Origin: Rubellicoccus peritrichatus
GTDB lineage: Bacteria > Verrucomicrobiota > Verrucomicrobiia > Opitutales > Cerasicoccaceae
NCBI RefSeq assembly: GCF_033100135.1
Contig: NZ_CP136920.1
Location: 3,281,001-3,345,000, forward strand
Direction: 5' to 3'
Length of the DNA stretch: 64,000 nt
Part shown: one piece after another, positions 34,423 through 45,600 of the stretch
Layout of the letters: every line of letters begins with the position of its first letter
Position numbering within the stretch: position 1 is the first letter of the stretch
The notes under the pieces: model-generated
The model's input: only the letters and a program-made list of their open reading frames with translations
Databases searched by the model: none
Told to the model about the DNA's origin: nothing
Made by a program: the position numbers and the translations under genes

Positions 34423-35505
34423 ATGACTATAAATAAAAGACATCGTGTGTTATGTGTCGGTGCCGGCAATATGGGGCGGGCCCATGCCCTGGCATATCAT
34501 CGATTGGATGGTTTCGAAATCGTTGGCATATGTACCCGTAAACCAGAGTCACGAAAAGCACTCATTGCTGAGCTTGGCACTGGTTATCCGGAGTTTAATG
34601 ATTATACTGAAGCATTGGCTAAGACTCAGCCAGATGCAGTTTGTATTGCGACTTATCCGGACACTCACTTCGCTTATGCCAAGCAGGCTTTGGAGGCGGG
34701 ATGTCATGTGTTTGTGGAAAAGCCTTTGGCAGAAACGATTGGTCAGGCAGAAAAGTTGGTCTCATTGGCTAAAAAAGTAGATCGCAAATTAGTGGTTGGC
34801 TATATTCTACGGCACCACCCGAGTTGGAAACGTTTCGTGGAAACAGCCCGAACGCTGGGGAAGCCATTAGTTATGCGCATGAACCTAAATCAACAGTCTT
34901 CCGGCAAACAATGGCAAACACACCTTAATCTGCTTTCATCCATTTCTCCAGTTGTTGACTGTGGGGTTCACTATGTCGATGTCATGTGCCAGATGACTCA
35001 ATCACGACCCGTGCGCGTCTCAGGAATTGGAGCACGGCTGAGTGGTGATTTACCAGATGGGAAAATTAACTATGCCCAGCTACAAGTGACTTTTGCTGAC
35101 GGATCGGTCGGCTGGTATGAAGCTGGTTGGGGCCCTATGATGAGCGAAGCCGCATTCTTCATTAAAGATGTGATTGGGCCTCGTGGGAGTCTTTCAATTG
35201 TCGCAAATAAAGCGGGAGCCTCAGGAGAGAGCGCGAATGTTGAAGCGCATACGGGAACTCAGAGTCTGCAATTCCACCATAGTGCGTTGAATGCCGATGG
35301 TGAGTTTCAACATGAGGACGAATGGATACCGATGGAGTCGGAACCTGACCATGATGCACTTTTTCAATTGGAGCAGGAGTATTTTCTAAAAACTCTTGAT
35401 GAAGATCTGGATGTCACGGATCTCCTTCAAGCCGCCTGCAATGCCAGTCGGATTGTTCTGGCTGCTGATGAGAGCTTTCGCACTGGAAAAACAATTGAGC
35501 TTTGA
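34423..35505 (+). CDS. Gfo/Idh/MocA-family oxidoreductase, cytoplasmic
   Basis: 360 residues without a signal peptide. Motifs are LCVGAGNMGRAHALAY (nucleotide binding), CHVFVEKPLAETIGQAEKLV (catalytic EKP) and LVVGYILRHHPSWKRF. PVVDCGVHYVDVMC supplies the usual active-site His-containing segment. It starts 5 nt after the Tat-exported paralog. With one exported and one cytoplasmic dehydrogenase, the pair could oxidise a glycoside outside and reduce the imported keto-sugar inside (inference). Confidence 0.9.
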   Translation: MTINKRHRVLCVGAGNMGRAHALAYHRLDGFEIVGICTRKPESRKALIAELGTGYPEFNDYTEALAKTQPDAVCIATYPDTHFAYAKQALEAGCHVFVEKPLAETIGQAEKLVSLAKKVDRKLVVGYILRHHPSWKRFVETARTLGKPLVMRMNLNQQSSGKQWQTHLNLLSSISPVVDCGVHYVDVMCQMTQSRPVRVSGIGARLSGDLPDGKINYAQLQVTFADGSVGWYEAGWGPMMSEAAFFIKDVIGPRGSLSIVANKAGASGESANVEAHTGTQSLQFHHSALNADGEFQHEDEWIPMESEPDHDALFQLEQEYFLKTLDEDLDVTDLLQAACNASRIVLAADESFRTGKTIEL

Positions 35506-36566
35506 TGAAATATATTACCGCGTTCGTATTCATCATTCTGATTGATCCGCTATTTGCTGATATTACAGAACCGCGCATAGGTTTTAATCCGTTGTTTGAT
35601 GAAAATAGTTCGTCTGATTCGCTTGCTAATTTCTCAACTCTTGATCGTGAGTACGGTGATATTGAATTGATACTCGATTTTAAATCAAGTTCTGGCGAGG
35701 TAAGTGGGCTCTACCTGAGAGGTGACAATGAGATTCATACAGGGATTGAGACGGAACCGAATAAATGGAACAAGCTGAAGCTTCGTCATATTGGTAATCG
35801 CATGTGGATCTGGCTGAATGATGATCTAATTCTGGATGGCTTGGAAACTTGCCCATTTATTGAGAATCAAGAATCTCTACCTGCGAAGGGACGCATTCGC
35901 CTGGAATCAGCAGATGGCGTAATGAAATGGGCGAATATTTGGGTTCGTGAACTTGTACCAGAAGAAGCGAATGAGTATTTGCGCGTAAATGAATCGGGTA
36001 TTGGCTTCTCTCCAGTTTTTAACGGTAAGGACCTTGATGGATGGCGGGGAGATAAGGTTGGCAAATCTGTTCATGATGAGGTCTTAAAATGGGAAGGTGG
36101 CGGACATCTTTATACAGAAGATCAATACACTGACTTTATTTTACGATTTGAATTTACGCTGTCTCCGGGGGCAAATAATGGCTTGGCGATTCGTTCTACT
36201 GGTCATGGGAATCCAGCTTACGATGCGATGACAGAATTACAGATTCTCGACAATAACTCCCAAAGATACGAAGAGCTGGATTCGCGTCAGTATCACGGAA
36301 GTGCTTATGGCATGGCAGCTGCGCGGCGTGGTTATTTGCGTAACCCCGGAGAATGGAATTACCAGGAAGTACAAGTTATCGGTTCGACTATTCGTGTTGA
36401 GTTAAATGGGACGGTTATTCTCGAAACTGACTTATCTGAAGTCACGGACTATTTGCAAAACAAGGAACATCCTGGGAAAATGCTGGAAGAGGGTTACATT
36501 GGATTTGCTGGGCATGGTAATCACGCACTGCAATTCAGAAATATCAGTATCAAAGAGGTTGATTAA
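35505..36566 (+). CDS. Secreted DUF1080 (3-keto-glycoside hydrolase/lyase-like) protein
   Basis: About 353 residues with a signal peptide (MKYITAFVFIILIDPLFA). The C-terminal half (about 170-353) is a full DUF1080 concanavalin-like domain: GFSPVFNGKDLDGWRG, the sheet ILRFEFTLSPGANNGLAIR, TELQILDN, and GYIGFAGHGNHALQFRNISIKEV at the end. The N-terminal half is a shorter, diverged copy (GFNPLFDENSSSDSLANF, GLYLRGDNE, KGRIRLESADG). DUF1080 members cleave glycosidic bonds after C3 oxidation. ATG 35505 overlaps the previous stop by one base; an in-frame TTG at 35502 is the alternative start. Last gene of the operon. Confidence 0.85.
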   Translation: MKYITAFVFIILIDPLFADITEPRIGFNPLFDENSSSDSLANFSTLDREYGDIELILDFKSSSGEVSGLYLRGDNEIHTGIETEPNKWNKLKLRHIGNRMWIWLNDDLILDGLETCPFIENQESLPAKGRIRLESADGVMKWANIWVRELVPEEANEYLRVNESGIGFSPVFNGKDLDGWRGDKVGKSVHDEVLKWEGGGHLYTEDQYTDFILRFEFTLSPGANNGLAIRSTGHGNPAYDAMTELQILDNNSQRYEELDSRQYHGSAYGMAAARRGYLRNPGEWNYQEVQVIGSTIRVELNGTVILETDLSEVTDYLQNKEHPGKMLEEGYIGFAGHGNHALQFRNISIKEVD

Positions 36567-36630
36567 GTCCGGCTGTTGTTGGTCAAGGTGCCAGATAAAG
36601 CATTTGAGCTTAAAATCGTATTGCAGAAAC

Positions 36631-36661
36631 AAAAAAACGCCGCCGGATATTTCCGACGGCG
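36631..36661 (-). terminator. Rho-independent terminator of htpG
   Basis: The stem 36638-36647 with 36652-36661 (CGCCGCCGGA/TCCGACGGCG, one mismatch) has a 4-nt loop and is followed on the minus strand by seven T (36637-36631). It lies between convergent htpG and the sugar operon and may slow transcription in both directions. Confidence 0.85.
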
Positions 36662-36689
36662 TAACCTTGTATAAAAGCTTATTAAATAC

Positions 36690-38555
<1,866 letters not shown>

Positions 38556-38646
38556 GATGCTGATCTAGGTTTCTGAAAAAACCTTAATCACTAGCATTTC
38601 TCGGCCATGAATCAAGCAGAAGTGTAGGGCAAATTCGGAACTGATT

Positions 38647-39108
38647 CTACAGGAGTGTTAAAGCGATTTGGGAATCATTTCCTCTAAGCTGCCCTGACGA
38701 TATATCACCGTCGTCCAGCTTTCTATCGACTAATTCAATGACTCGAGCACTTATGTTACTGCTACGAATGACAAGTCTGGCGTCTTCGCCCGGAGGATGC
38801 TCGAAAAAGTAGTTACCACCAACTGGGCTTTCATTAGTCCAGGCATGTGAAAGGAAGCCGTCCATACCTGCCGGAAACTCACCTGCATTATCATTGGGAT
38901 GAGGCCATCCACCTTCGAGAATGTTGTATTCGTGAAGTGCGTCGGAAAAAACCCTAAAGTCGTTTGCTATAGCACTGGCCCGGCTATTCTCCTTCATTTT
39001 GCGAAATCCAGGCACGGCCATAGCGATCAATAAGCCAATAATCACGACAACCATCATGATTTCAAGCAGGGTAAAGCCTCTCTTCTTTTTATTGCAATAA
39101 GTGTGCAT
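38647..39108 (-). CDS. Type II/IV pseudopilin-like protein
   Basis: 153 residues. The N-terminus is a class III prepilin signal: a basic leader (NKKKR), the cleavage site G/FTLLEIM with Glu at mature position 5, and a hydrophobic helix (VVVIIGLLIAMAVPGF). The globular part has a GspG-like helix (IANDFRVFSDALHEYNILEGGWP) and short strands; GspG calcium-site residues are not clear. This type of isolated, secreted pseudopilin is abundant in Verrucomicrobiota/Planctomycetota. No secretion machinery genes are adjacent. Confidence 0.87.
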   Translation of the reverse strand: MHTYCNKKKRGFTLLEIMMVVVIIGLLIAMAVPGFRKMKENSRASAIANDFRVFSDALHEYNILEGGWPHPNDNAGEFPAGMDGFLSHAWTNESPVGGNYFFEHPPGEDARLVIRSSNISARVIELVDRKLDDGDISSGQLRGNDSQIALTLL

Positions 39109-39488
39109 AGGGGAATCCGGTTACTTGAGTACGATATAAGTCGCGGTAAGCCGGTATTCCTTACAACCAAATGAATGATTCAATTTTTAGGTCTGAGTAC
39201 TTACCTCTATAAAATAATCATAGGAGATTTCTGCCAGGAGAAAGAGTATATCAGATTTATGGCTTAGTGTTATATGTGTTTTTGGGGTTTCGATACCCGG
39301 TCATTAGTCGGAAGATTGCTTCTAATCCTTCTCCTTAAGAGGGATTCGGAAGATTAAGTGCCAAAATGTGTCCAGCAATTTTATGAAAAATCTTCGGAGA
39401 GCCTATCAACTGACTTCTTGCGAGGATTCATAATCTTGCCTACCGGCTTATTGGTGATGGCTATGCAACGTAGCCATTACTTTGTCCA
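39109..39488. other. Intergenic region upstream of the mannosidase
   Basis: 380 bp between divergent pseudopilin and alpha-mannosidase genes; AT-rich, with promoter(s) expected. It contains the palindrome at 39457-39477. No ORF or RNA recognised. Confidence 0.45.
39457..39477. promoter_or_regulatory. Candidate operator just upstream of the GH38 gene
   Basis: ATGGCTA (39457-39463) and TAGCCAT (39471-39477) form a perfect 7-bp inverted repeat with a 7-nt spacer, ending 11 nt before the start codon. It could be a repressor site or a translation-affecting hairpin. Confidence 0.3.
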
Positions 39489-42400
39489 ATGAAGTCCTTA
39501 ACTGACAACCTTTGTAAACTACGCGATCAATTACGTAGTGCAGTCTATATGCCTGTATGTCAGTTGCATATTGATGTATGGTCTACTACAGAGCCATTGA
39601 CCTTTATTCAAAGAACCAGAGGGAAGCATCGAATATTGTCAGTTGGCGAAACTTGGGGAGAGCAACTGTTCGATTGTGCCTGGATGCGATTTTCCTCAAA
39701 GGTGCCGGAGTGTGACCCATTTAGCCTAGTTGCCCGTATCGATATCAATGGCGAATTGTGTATAGTCGATGCTTTGGGAGTTCCACTTCGCGGGCTTACC
39801 AATAAAAGCTCTGAATTTGCACCGTCGCTGGGGAAGCCCGGTAAGGATATTTGTCCACTTGATCCTGACCATATTCAGGGAGATCGCATTGAGATCTGGG
39901 GCGACGCTGGATTCAATGACCTATTTGGAAGCTTGCGTGGTGAGGGGCGAATAGAAACGGCCGAGCTCTGTCATGTCCGTGAAGACATCCGAGCGCTTTT
40001 CTATGACTTTGAAGTGCTGTGTGAACTGTTGGATGAGCAAGTTAGTGATATCTCTATTTGCGAGAAGGTTCGTGAGCAAATGGAACTAGCGGCGGCCGAA
40101 CTTGAAACAGGCTTTGACAGGGTCGCGATTGGTAGAGCCAGAGAAATTATAGAACAGATATTTAACGAGACCAGAAGTGGGGGAAAGCTAACTATCTCGG
40201 CGGTTGGTCATGGCCATTTGGATTTGGCCTGGCTATGGCCCATTCGTGAAACGAAGCGAAAGGGAGCGCGGACTTTGGCCACAGCTCTGAGGAATACTGA
40301 GCGTTATCCGGGTTATGTCTTTGGTTGTAGTCAGCCTCAGCTTTTTCAGTGGATGAAAGAGGACTACCCAGTGCTTTATGATCAGATCAAGCTAGCGGTT
40401 GCTGAAGGGCGTATTGAATTACAGGGCACTTTTTGGGTTGAGCCGGATTGCAACATTCCCAATGGCGAGTCATTGATTCGCCAGATTTTGTATGGTCGCA
40501 AGTTTTTCCGTGATGAATTTGGGAAGATCCCTGAGCATTGCTGGCAACCTGATGTTTTTGGCTATAATGGCCAGTTGCCCCAGATTTTAAGCAAAAGCGG
40601 GCACAAGGTTTTCATGACGCAAAAATTGTCATGGAACGCCATCAATCGCTTTCCTCATCACTCATTTAACTGGATTGGTATTGATGGTTCGTCGATTCCG
40701 ACTCACATGCTGGCAGAGGAAACTTATAATAGTCCGGCTGCACCGCGTTCGGTTAAAAAGATTCGGGACGAATATGCCGAGCGAGATATATCTAACCATG
40801 CCTTGATGGTTTTCGGAATAGGAGATGGCGGTGGCGGTCCTGGGGAAGAACACCTTGAGCGTTTGCAACGATTAAAAAATGTTGGCGGGCTCCCTGCGAT
40901 TGAAATGCGTAGTTCGGAGGCTTTTTTCGAGTTATGGCTAAATGAATCCCATCTCTTACCGGAGTGGAATGGGGAACTATATTTAGAGAAGCATCAGGGG
41001 ACGTATACGACCCAGGCAAGAGTTAAACGCTATAACCGGCTTTGTGAGACGCGTTTGAGAGAATTGGAATTTGTCGCTGTTGTTGCGGAATGGCTGGGAG
41101 AGAAAGCTTATCCGACTGATGCTCTGGATTTAATCTGGAAGGAGGTGTTGCTGTATCAGTTTCATGATGTCCTTCCGGGGTCTTCGATCAAGCGTGTCTA
41201 TGATGAATGTAATCCACGCTATGAAACCCTACTCAAGCAGATTGAGGAACTTACTGTAGACACATACAATGCTATACTTGAAACAACGAATTTGCCTGGA
41301 GGAAATATTGCTTTCAATGCCTTGAACTGGAGGAGAGAGGAATGGATTAAGCAGGATGGTTATTGGTATTTCGCATCTCTTCCTTCGATGGGGTGGGCTC
41401 AATTAATACCAATAGATAATGCAGGTTATGAAAAATTGATTTGTTCAACAGATCGGTTGGAGAACGCCTGCCTTCGGGTTGATTTCAATGCTAATGGGAC
41501 AATACGCTCAATTTTCAATAAAGCCACATGTTTGGAGACGATTGGAACAAATACAAATGCCAACGAGTTCCGTATCATTCCTGATTATGGTGATGCATGG
41601 GATTTTGATGTGGAGTCTGAAAGCAATAATGTGTGGAAGTATTTAGAAGAGACTGTTGTCGTTCCAGAATTGGAGAGTTCGTGCGCATGGATAGATGGTC
41701 CTAGGGGAATCGTCGAGCAGACCTATCGTTATGGCGAATCGACCATCTGGCAATGTATCCACCTTGATTCCGGATCTCACCAACTGGTCTTTAATACGAA
41801 AGTTAACTGGCAAGAGAAGGCAACGATGTTACGCGTGGCTTTTCCCGCTAATATTGTCTCTGATACAGCACGATTTGAAATCCCATTTGGTTCCGTTCAC
41901 CGTTCAGCATTGGATGATAGTATGGTCGATAAAGCGCAGTTGGAGGTTCCTGCGCAACAATGGGTTGATCTTTCTGATCAGAAGGGTGGAGTTGCACTTT
42001 TCAATGACTGCAAATATGGCTTTCGCGTTAAAGGCCAAGTGATTGATATGTGCCTGATTCGTAGTGTTCCACATCCTAAGTGCGCAGTCATTGAAGTCGG
42101 AGATTCGGGCAATACAAAAAGCCCGGACGAAAGTATTTATACAGATATTGGCGAACATGAATTCAGCTATGCACTGATGCCGCATAATGGTAAGCTCGAC
42201 GAAGCTACACTTACGCAATATGCACGTGCATTGAATTCTCCGATACGTGTTGTTAAGAACAAAGTGGGATCTACTACTAGTTCCGCTGTTGAAGAATCAT
42301 TTGTTTCTATTGAAGGTCATGGGGTTGAGCTTTCAACATGCAAGAAAGCTGAAGATGGCGATGGTGTTATTATTCGTTTGGTTAATCTCAATCCAACGAA

Positions 42401-42605
42401 TACTGAAATTGCCTTCTCCACTGCACTACCGTTCAAGCATATTACAGAAGTCGATCTGACAGAGGAAAAAAATCTTGCTGAATTGGATGTTAAAGATGGA
42501 AAGGTCTCACTTATGTTTGATGCTTTCGAAATCAAGACGCTTCTTCTCAAAAAATGGCGTCCAGAGTTTGATGGTTGGATAAACGAAAAAAAAGCCGACT
42601 CCTGA
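39489..42605 (+). CDS. Alpha-mannosidase, glycoside hydrolase family 38
   Basis: 1,038 residues, no signal peptide, presumably cytoplasmic. The GH38 catalytic domain starts near 235 with the zinc-binding AVGHGHLDLAWLWPIRETKR. TFWVEPDCNIPNGESLIRQ follows. The nucleophile is Asp355 in CWQPDVFGYNGQLPQIL. Further motifs are FNWIGIDGSSIPTHM and the helical-bundle KEVLLYQFHDVLPGSSIKRVYDE. The C-terminal beta-sandwich includes FNALNWRREEW and HEFSYALMPHNG. It resembles long class II alpha-mannosidases that trim mannosides or N-glycan-like oligosaccharides. It is monocistronic; its last codons lie inside the convergent terminator. Confidence 0.95.
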   Translation: MKSLTDNLCKLRDQLRSAVYMPVCQLHIDVWSTTEPLTFIQRTRGKHRILSVGETWGEQLFDCAWMRFSSKVPECDPFSLVARIDINGELCIVDALGVPLRGLTNKSSEFAPSLGKPGKDICPLDPDHIQGDRIEIWGDAGFNDLFGSLRGEGRIETAELCHVREDIRALFYDFEVLCELLDEQVSDISICEKVREQMELAAAELETGFDRVAIGRAREIIEQIFNETRSGGKLTISAVGHGHLDLAWLWPIRETKRKGARTLATALRNTERYPGYVFGCSQPQLFQWMKEDYPVLYDQIKLAVAEGRIELQGTFWVEPDCNIPNGESLIRQILYGRKFFRDEFGKIPEHCWQPDVFGYNGQLPQILSKSGHKVFMTQKLSWNAINRFPHHSFNWIGIDGSSIPTHMLAEETYNSPAAPRSVKKIRDEYAERDISNHALMVFGIGDGGGGPGEEHLERLQRLKNVGGLPAIEMRSSEAFFELWLNESHLLPEWNGELYLEKHQGTYTTQARVKRYNRLCETRLRELEFVAVVAEWLGEKAYPTDALDLIWKEVLLYQFHDVLPGSSIKRVYDECNPRYETLLKQIEELTVDTYNAILETTNLPGGNIAFNALNWRREEWIKQDGYWYFASLPSMGWAQLIPIDNAGYEKLICSTDRLENACLRVDFNANGTIRSIFNKATCLETIGTNTNANEFRIIPDYGDAWDFDVESESNNVWKYLEETVVVPELESSCAWIDGPRGIVEQTYRYGESTIWQCIHLDSGSHQLVFNTKVNWQEKATMLRVAFPANIVSDTARFEIPFGSVHRSALDDSMVDKAQLEVPAQQWVDLSDQKGGVALFNDCKYGFRVKGQVIDMCLIRSVPHPKCAVIEVGDSGNTKSPDESIYTDIGEHEFSYALMPHNGKLDEATLTQYARALNSPIRVVKNKVGSTTSSAVEESFVSIEGHGVELSTCKKAEDGDGVIIRLVNLNPTNTEIAFSTALPFKHITEVDLTEEKNLAELDVKDGKVSLMFDAFEIKTLLLKKWRPEFDGWINEKKADS

Positions 42606-42613
42606 GAGTCGGC
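42586..42613 (-). terminator. Rho-independent terminator of the 1,928-residue protein gene
   Basis: A perfect 8-bp stem GCCGACTC (42594-42601)/GAGTCGGC (42606-42613) with a 4-nt loop is followed on the minus strand by eight T (42593-42586). The loop is the TGA-containing end of the convergent mannosidase gene, so the terminator is embedded in that coding end. Confidence 0.85.
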
Positions 42614-42642
42614 CTTGAAAGTGTTATTAGTTTTTTCTGAAT

Positions 42643-45600
42643 TTAGCGAATGCGGCGCCAGGCTTGCTGGGCATTACTGAAGACATAAGCTTCTTCGCCA
42701 ATTTGAAGCAAGTAGAGCCAGTTTTGTTCGGCGACACTGAATACGAATGGGTCAACATCGTCACTGGTGAAGTGCCAGCTTTCTTCGTCGAAGTCGTAGA
42801 ACCAGAGAGCGTCTTCGACATCTTCCTGGACTTCAGGGAAGAAGATTTCGCCCCAGGCATCGTGAACACCGATTCCACCATTTTCGTTGACGATGAAGAA
42901 ACGTCCGAACCAGTTATTCTGGAAAGAACCGTCTTCGTTCTCAACGATATCCTGTGGAACACGTCCACGGTTTTCTTCGCTGACATTCGGGATGTTTTCT
43001 CCCTGATCCACGAGGAAACGCAGGCCAGCGATTTCAACGCGTCCTGAACGGGCGCTGCCAGTATTACGGGCTACTTCGAGAATCACGAGCCCATCGCCTT
43101 CGCCGGCACGACCACGCTGAATCGAAATCCATTCAACTTGTGAGATCGATTGCCAGGTTGCACCTTCTGTTCCTGTGACTGTAACGATGACCGTTCCACC
43201 CAGGCCACTGAGGACTTGAACATTACGATCCAGCTCAAACGTTGCGTCATCTTCGGCTGTTCCATCCTGACGTACAACGATGGCTTGACCAGCAATGATG
43301 ATATCACCGCCGCGTGGGCTGGTGCTGTCATTTGCATCGATAACGACTTCAACCGTTGCCGGGCCATTTCCTGTGGTTGTGTCCGTTGCCAGGAGTCGGC
43401 TGATAACCAGCCAGTCGAGCTCTTCTTCAGTTTTCCAGGCACCGTTGGTTACGGTTTCAACTGCAACCTGGAAGGTTCCACCGGCAGCAGGAGCTGTAAT
43501 CAAACTCGACTCAACATCGAAACCAGGAACAAGGCCATCGTTACGAGAGCCAAGATTCTGGATACGCTGGTCAAGTGCTGCAGCCGTTTCAATAACGCTG
43601 AACGGGGTATTTGCGAAGAGCTCCAGTAGATATTCTGCCAGAGCATCCTGTTCGCCGCCCGGATCAGAGAAGTCAATCTCACCATCGTCGGTCAAGACAT
43701 CACCCAACTGAACAACATTATCTGCGAATGCAGGGAACGGATAACCGTCACCTCCAATGAAGTCGCTGCTTGAGAAGATGCCCCAGAGGAAGTTGAGTGT
43801 GACCATGCGGATTTCATAATCTGCTGGTGCAACAAGAACTCCATCCTGCATGATCTGAACATCAGGTTGACCGTTTTCGTTGAGCAGGACTACATTCTTT
43901 ACGCGTGTTCCAGCTGTGACAACATTGGCTTCGTCATCGAACTCAACAGCTGTTCCTGTTGGATCGAAGGAGAAGGCGAGGCCACCAACTTGTGGGAACT
44001 GACCAGGTGTTGCACCTTCTGCAGTTCCTGCGACAGCATGTTCCAGTAACCAGACGAGTTCTTGTGCTGTAACGGTAAGCAGTGTCAGTCCGTTATTGAA
44101 ACGCAATGAATTCTCGATATCCAATTGTGAGATTTCTCCAACTTCCTTACCGGAGAGTGCATTTGCCTGAGGAGGAAGAAGCAGGCCGTTGTTACCAACT
44201 ACCTCACCGATTGTTGCACGAATACCACCACCGTTCTTAAGAGAAACGCGAACAGTGCTATCGAACTGTTGGGCGACCCAGAGGTTTGCATCAGCAGTCA
44301 GATTACCAAGAGTAGTCTCTTCTGTTCTTACTTTGGAACGACGACCTTCGATGAAGACATTGGTCAGACCGAGGATGTTGCTATCCTTTGCGATAATAAC
44401 CGGGAAGATACCATCATTGACCAAGCGTTGAACGAGTTCAGCGCGGGTCCCTTCTGCGAATGGATCTTCTTCACCCCAGAGTGCCTCAACAACACTATCG
44501 ACGGTTGCATAAGGTCCGATAAGATCATTATCAAGACTGTCAGTGATGAGTTTACCTTCGAGGTCGAAGGCAACCACTAAACGCCCAACGTAGCTGTATT
44601 CTCCATCGGTGCTGACGATGACAACTGAATCACCATCCGCGTTTGTGGTTACGAATGGATAAGCTTCTTCGGCTGTATCACCATCACGAAGTGTATTCTC
44701 TTCATTTGCCTGTAAGGTATCCGAACCACCCGCAATGATGATATCAACTCCTTCGAGCAAACCAGCGAGTTCCTTTTCAAGTGCGATTTGCTGTAGGTGT
44801 GAGACAATTACGATCTTATTGGTCATCGGCAGCAGACGGTCGATTTGTGGCTGGATTACAGCGGCCAGAGCAACCATGTCGTTTGCATCACCTGTGGTTT
44901 CCAAAACATCGCCAGGAGAGGAGATTGTCTGGATAACCTGAGTCGTGGCACCCACAACCCCGAGATACTCTGCACCTATCTGGATGACTGTGGCAGGAGC
45001 AAGTTTTGGTGCATTACCCGCTGTATCCAGATCGCTTGGATGTGATTGGAAGTCTGTATTTGGCAGAATGTCATTGGTGAAGAAATCACCAAGGCCATCA
45101 TTGGAGAAATCGAGGTTGGAGCTCAAGTAAGGGAATTGAGCGCCGAGCCAGCGAACATCACCAAGGCTGTCTCCACGAATGTCAGTGAGGATAATGTCTT
45201 CGATGGAAGAAGTCCCAGCGTCAAACTCATGGTTACCTACTGCTGAAGCGTCAAAGCCGATAGCATTCATGATTGAAATATCAACACGACCGTTTCCTTC
45301 GCGGAGATTGGTCAAACCGTCTTCCGAGAAGAAGTCCTGATAAACATCCTGAAGGACGGTGCGGAGAGCGGAGTCACCAGCAGCACTGAAGAATGGACCT
45401 GGGATGTAGTTGTCACCTGCGGAGAGGACAACGCTTGGGATTCCATGGTCGTCAGTTTGATTTTCAAGTCCTTCAACAATTGCAGCGAAGTCAGGGGCTG
45501 CTTCCAAAGCTTCAACCCCACCTTCGAGATCGGAAGCGTGGAGAATCTGAAGCAGTGTGGTACCTTCAAGACCCCAGACTGAAGTCGATCCGGAAACTTC

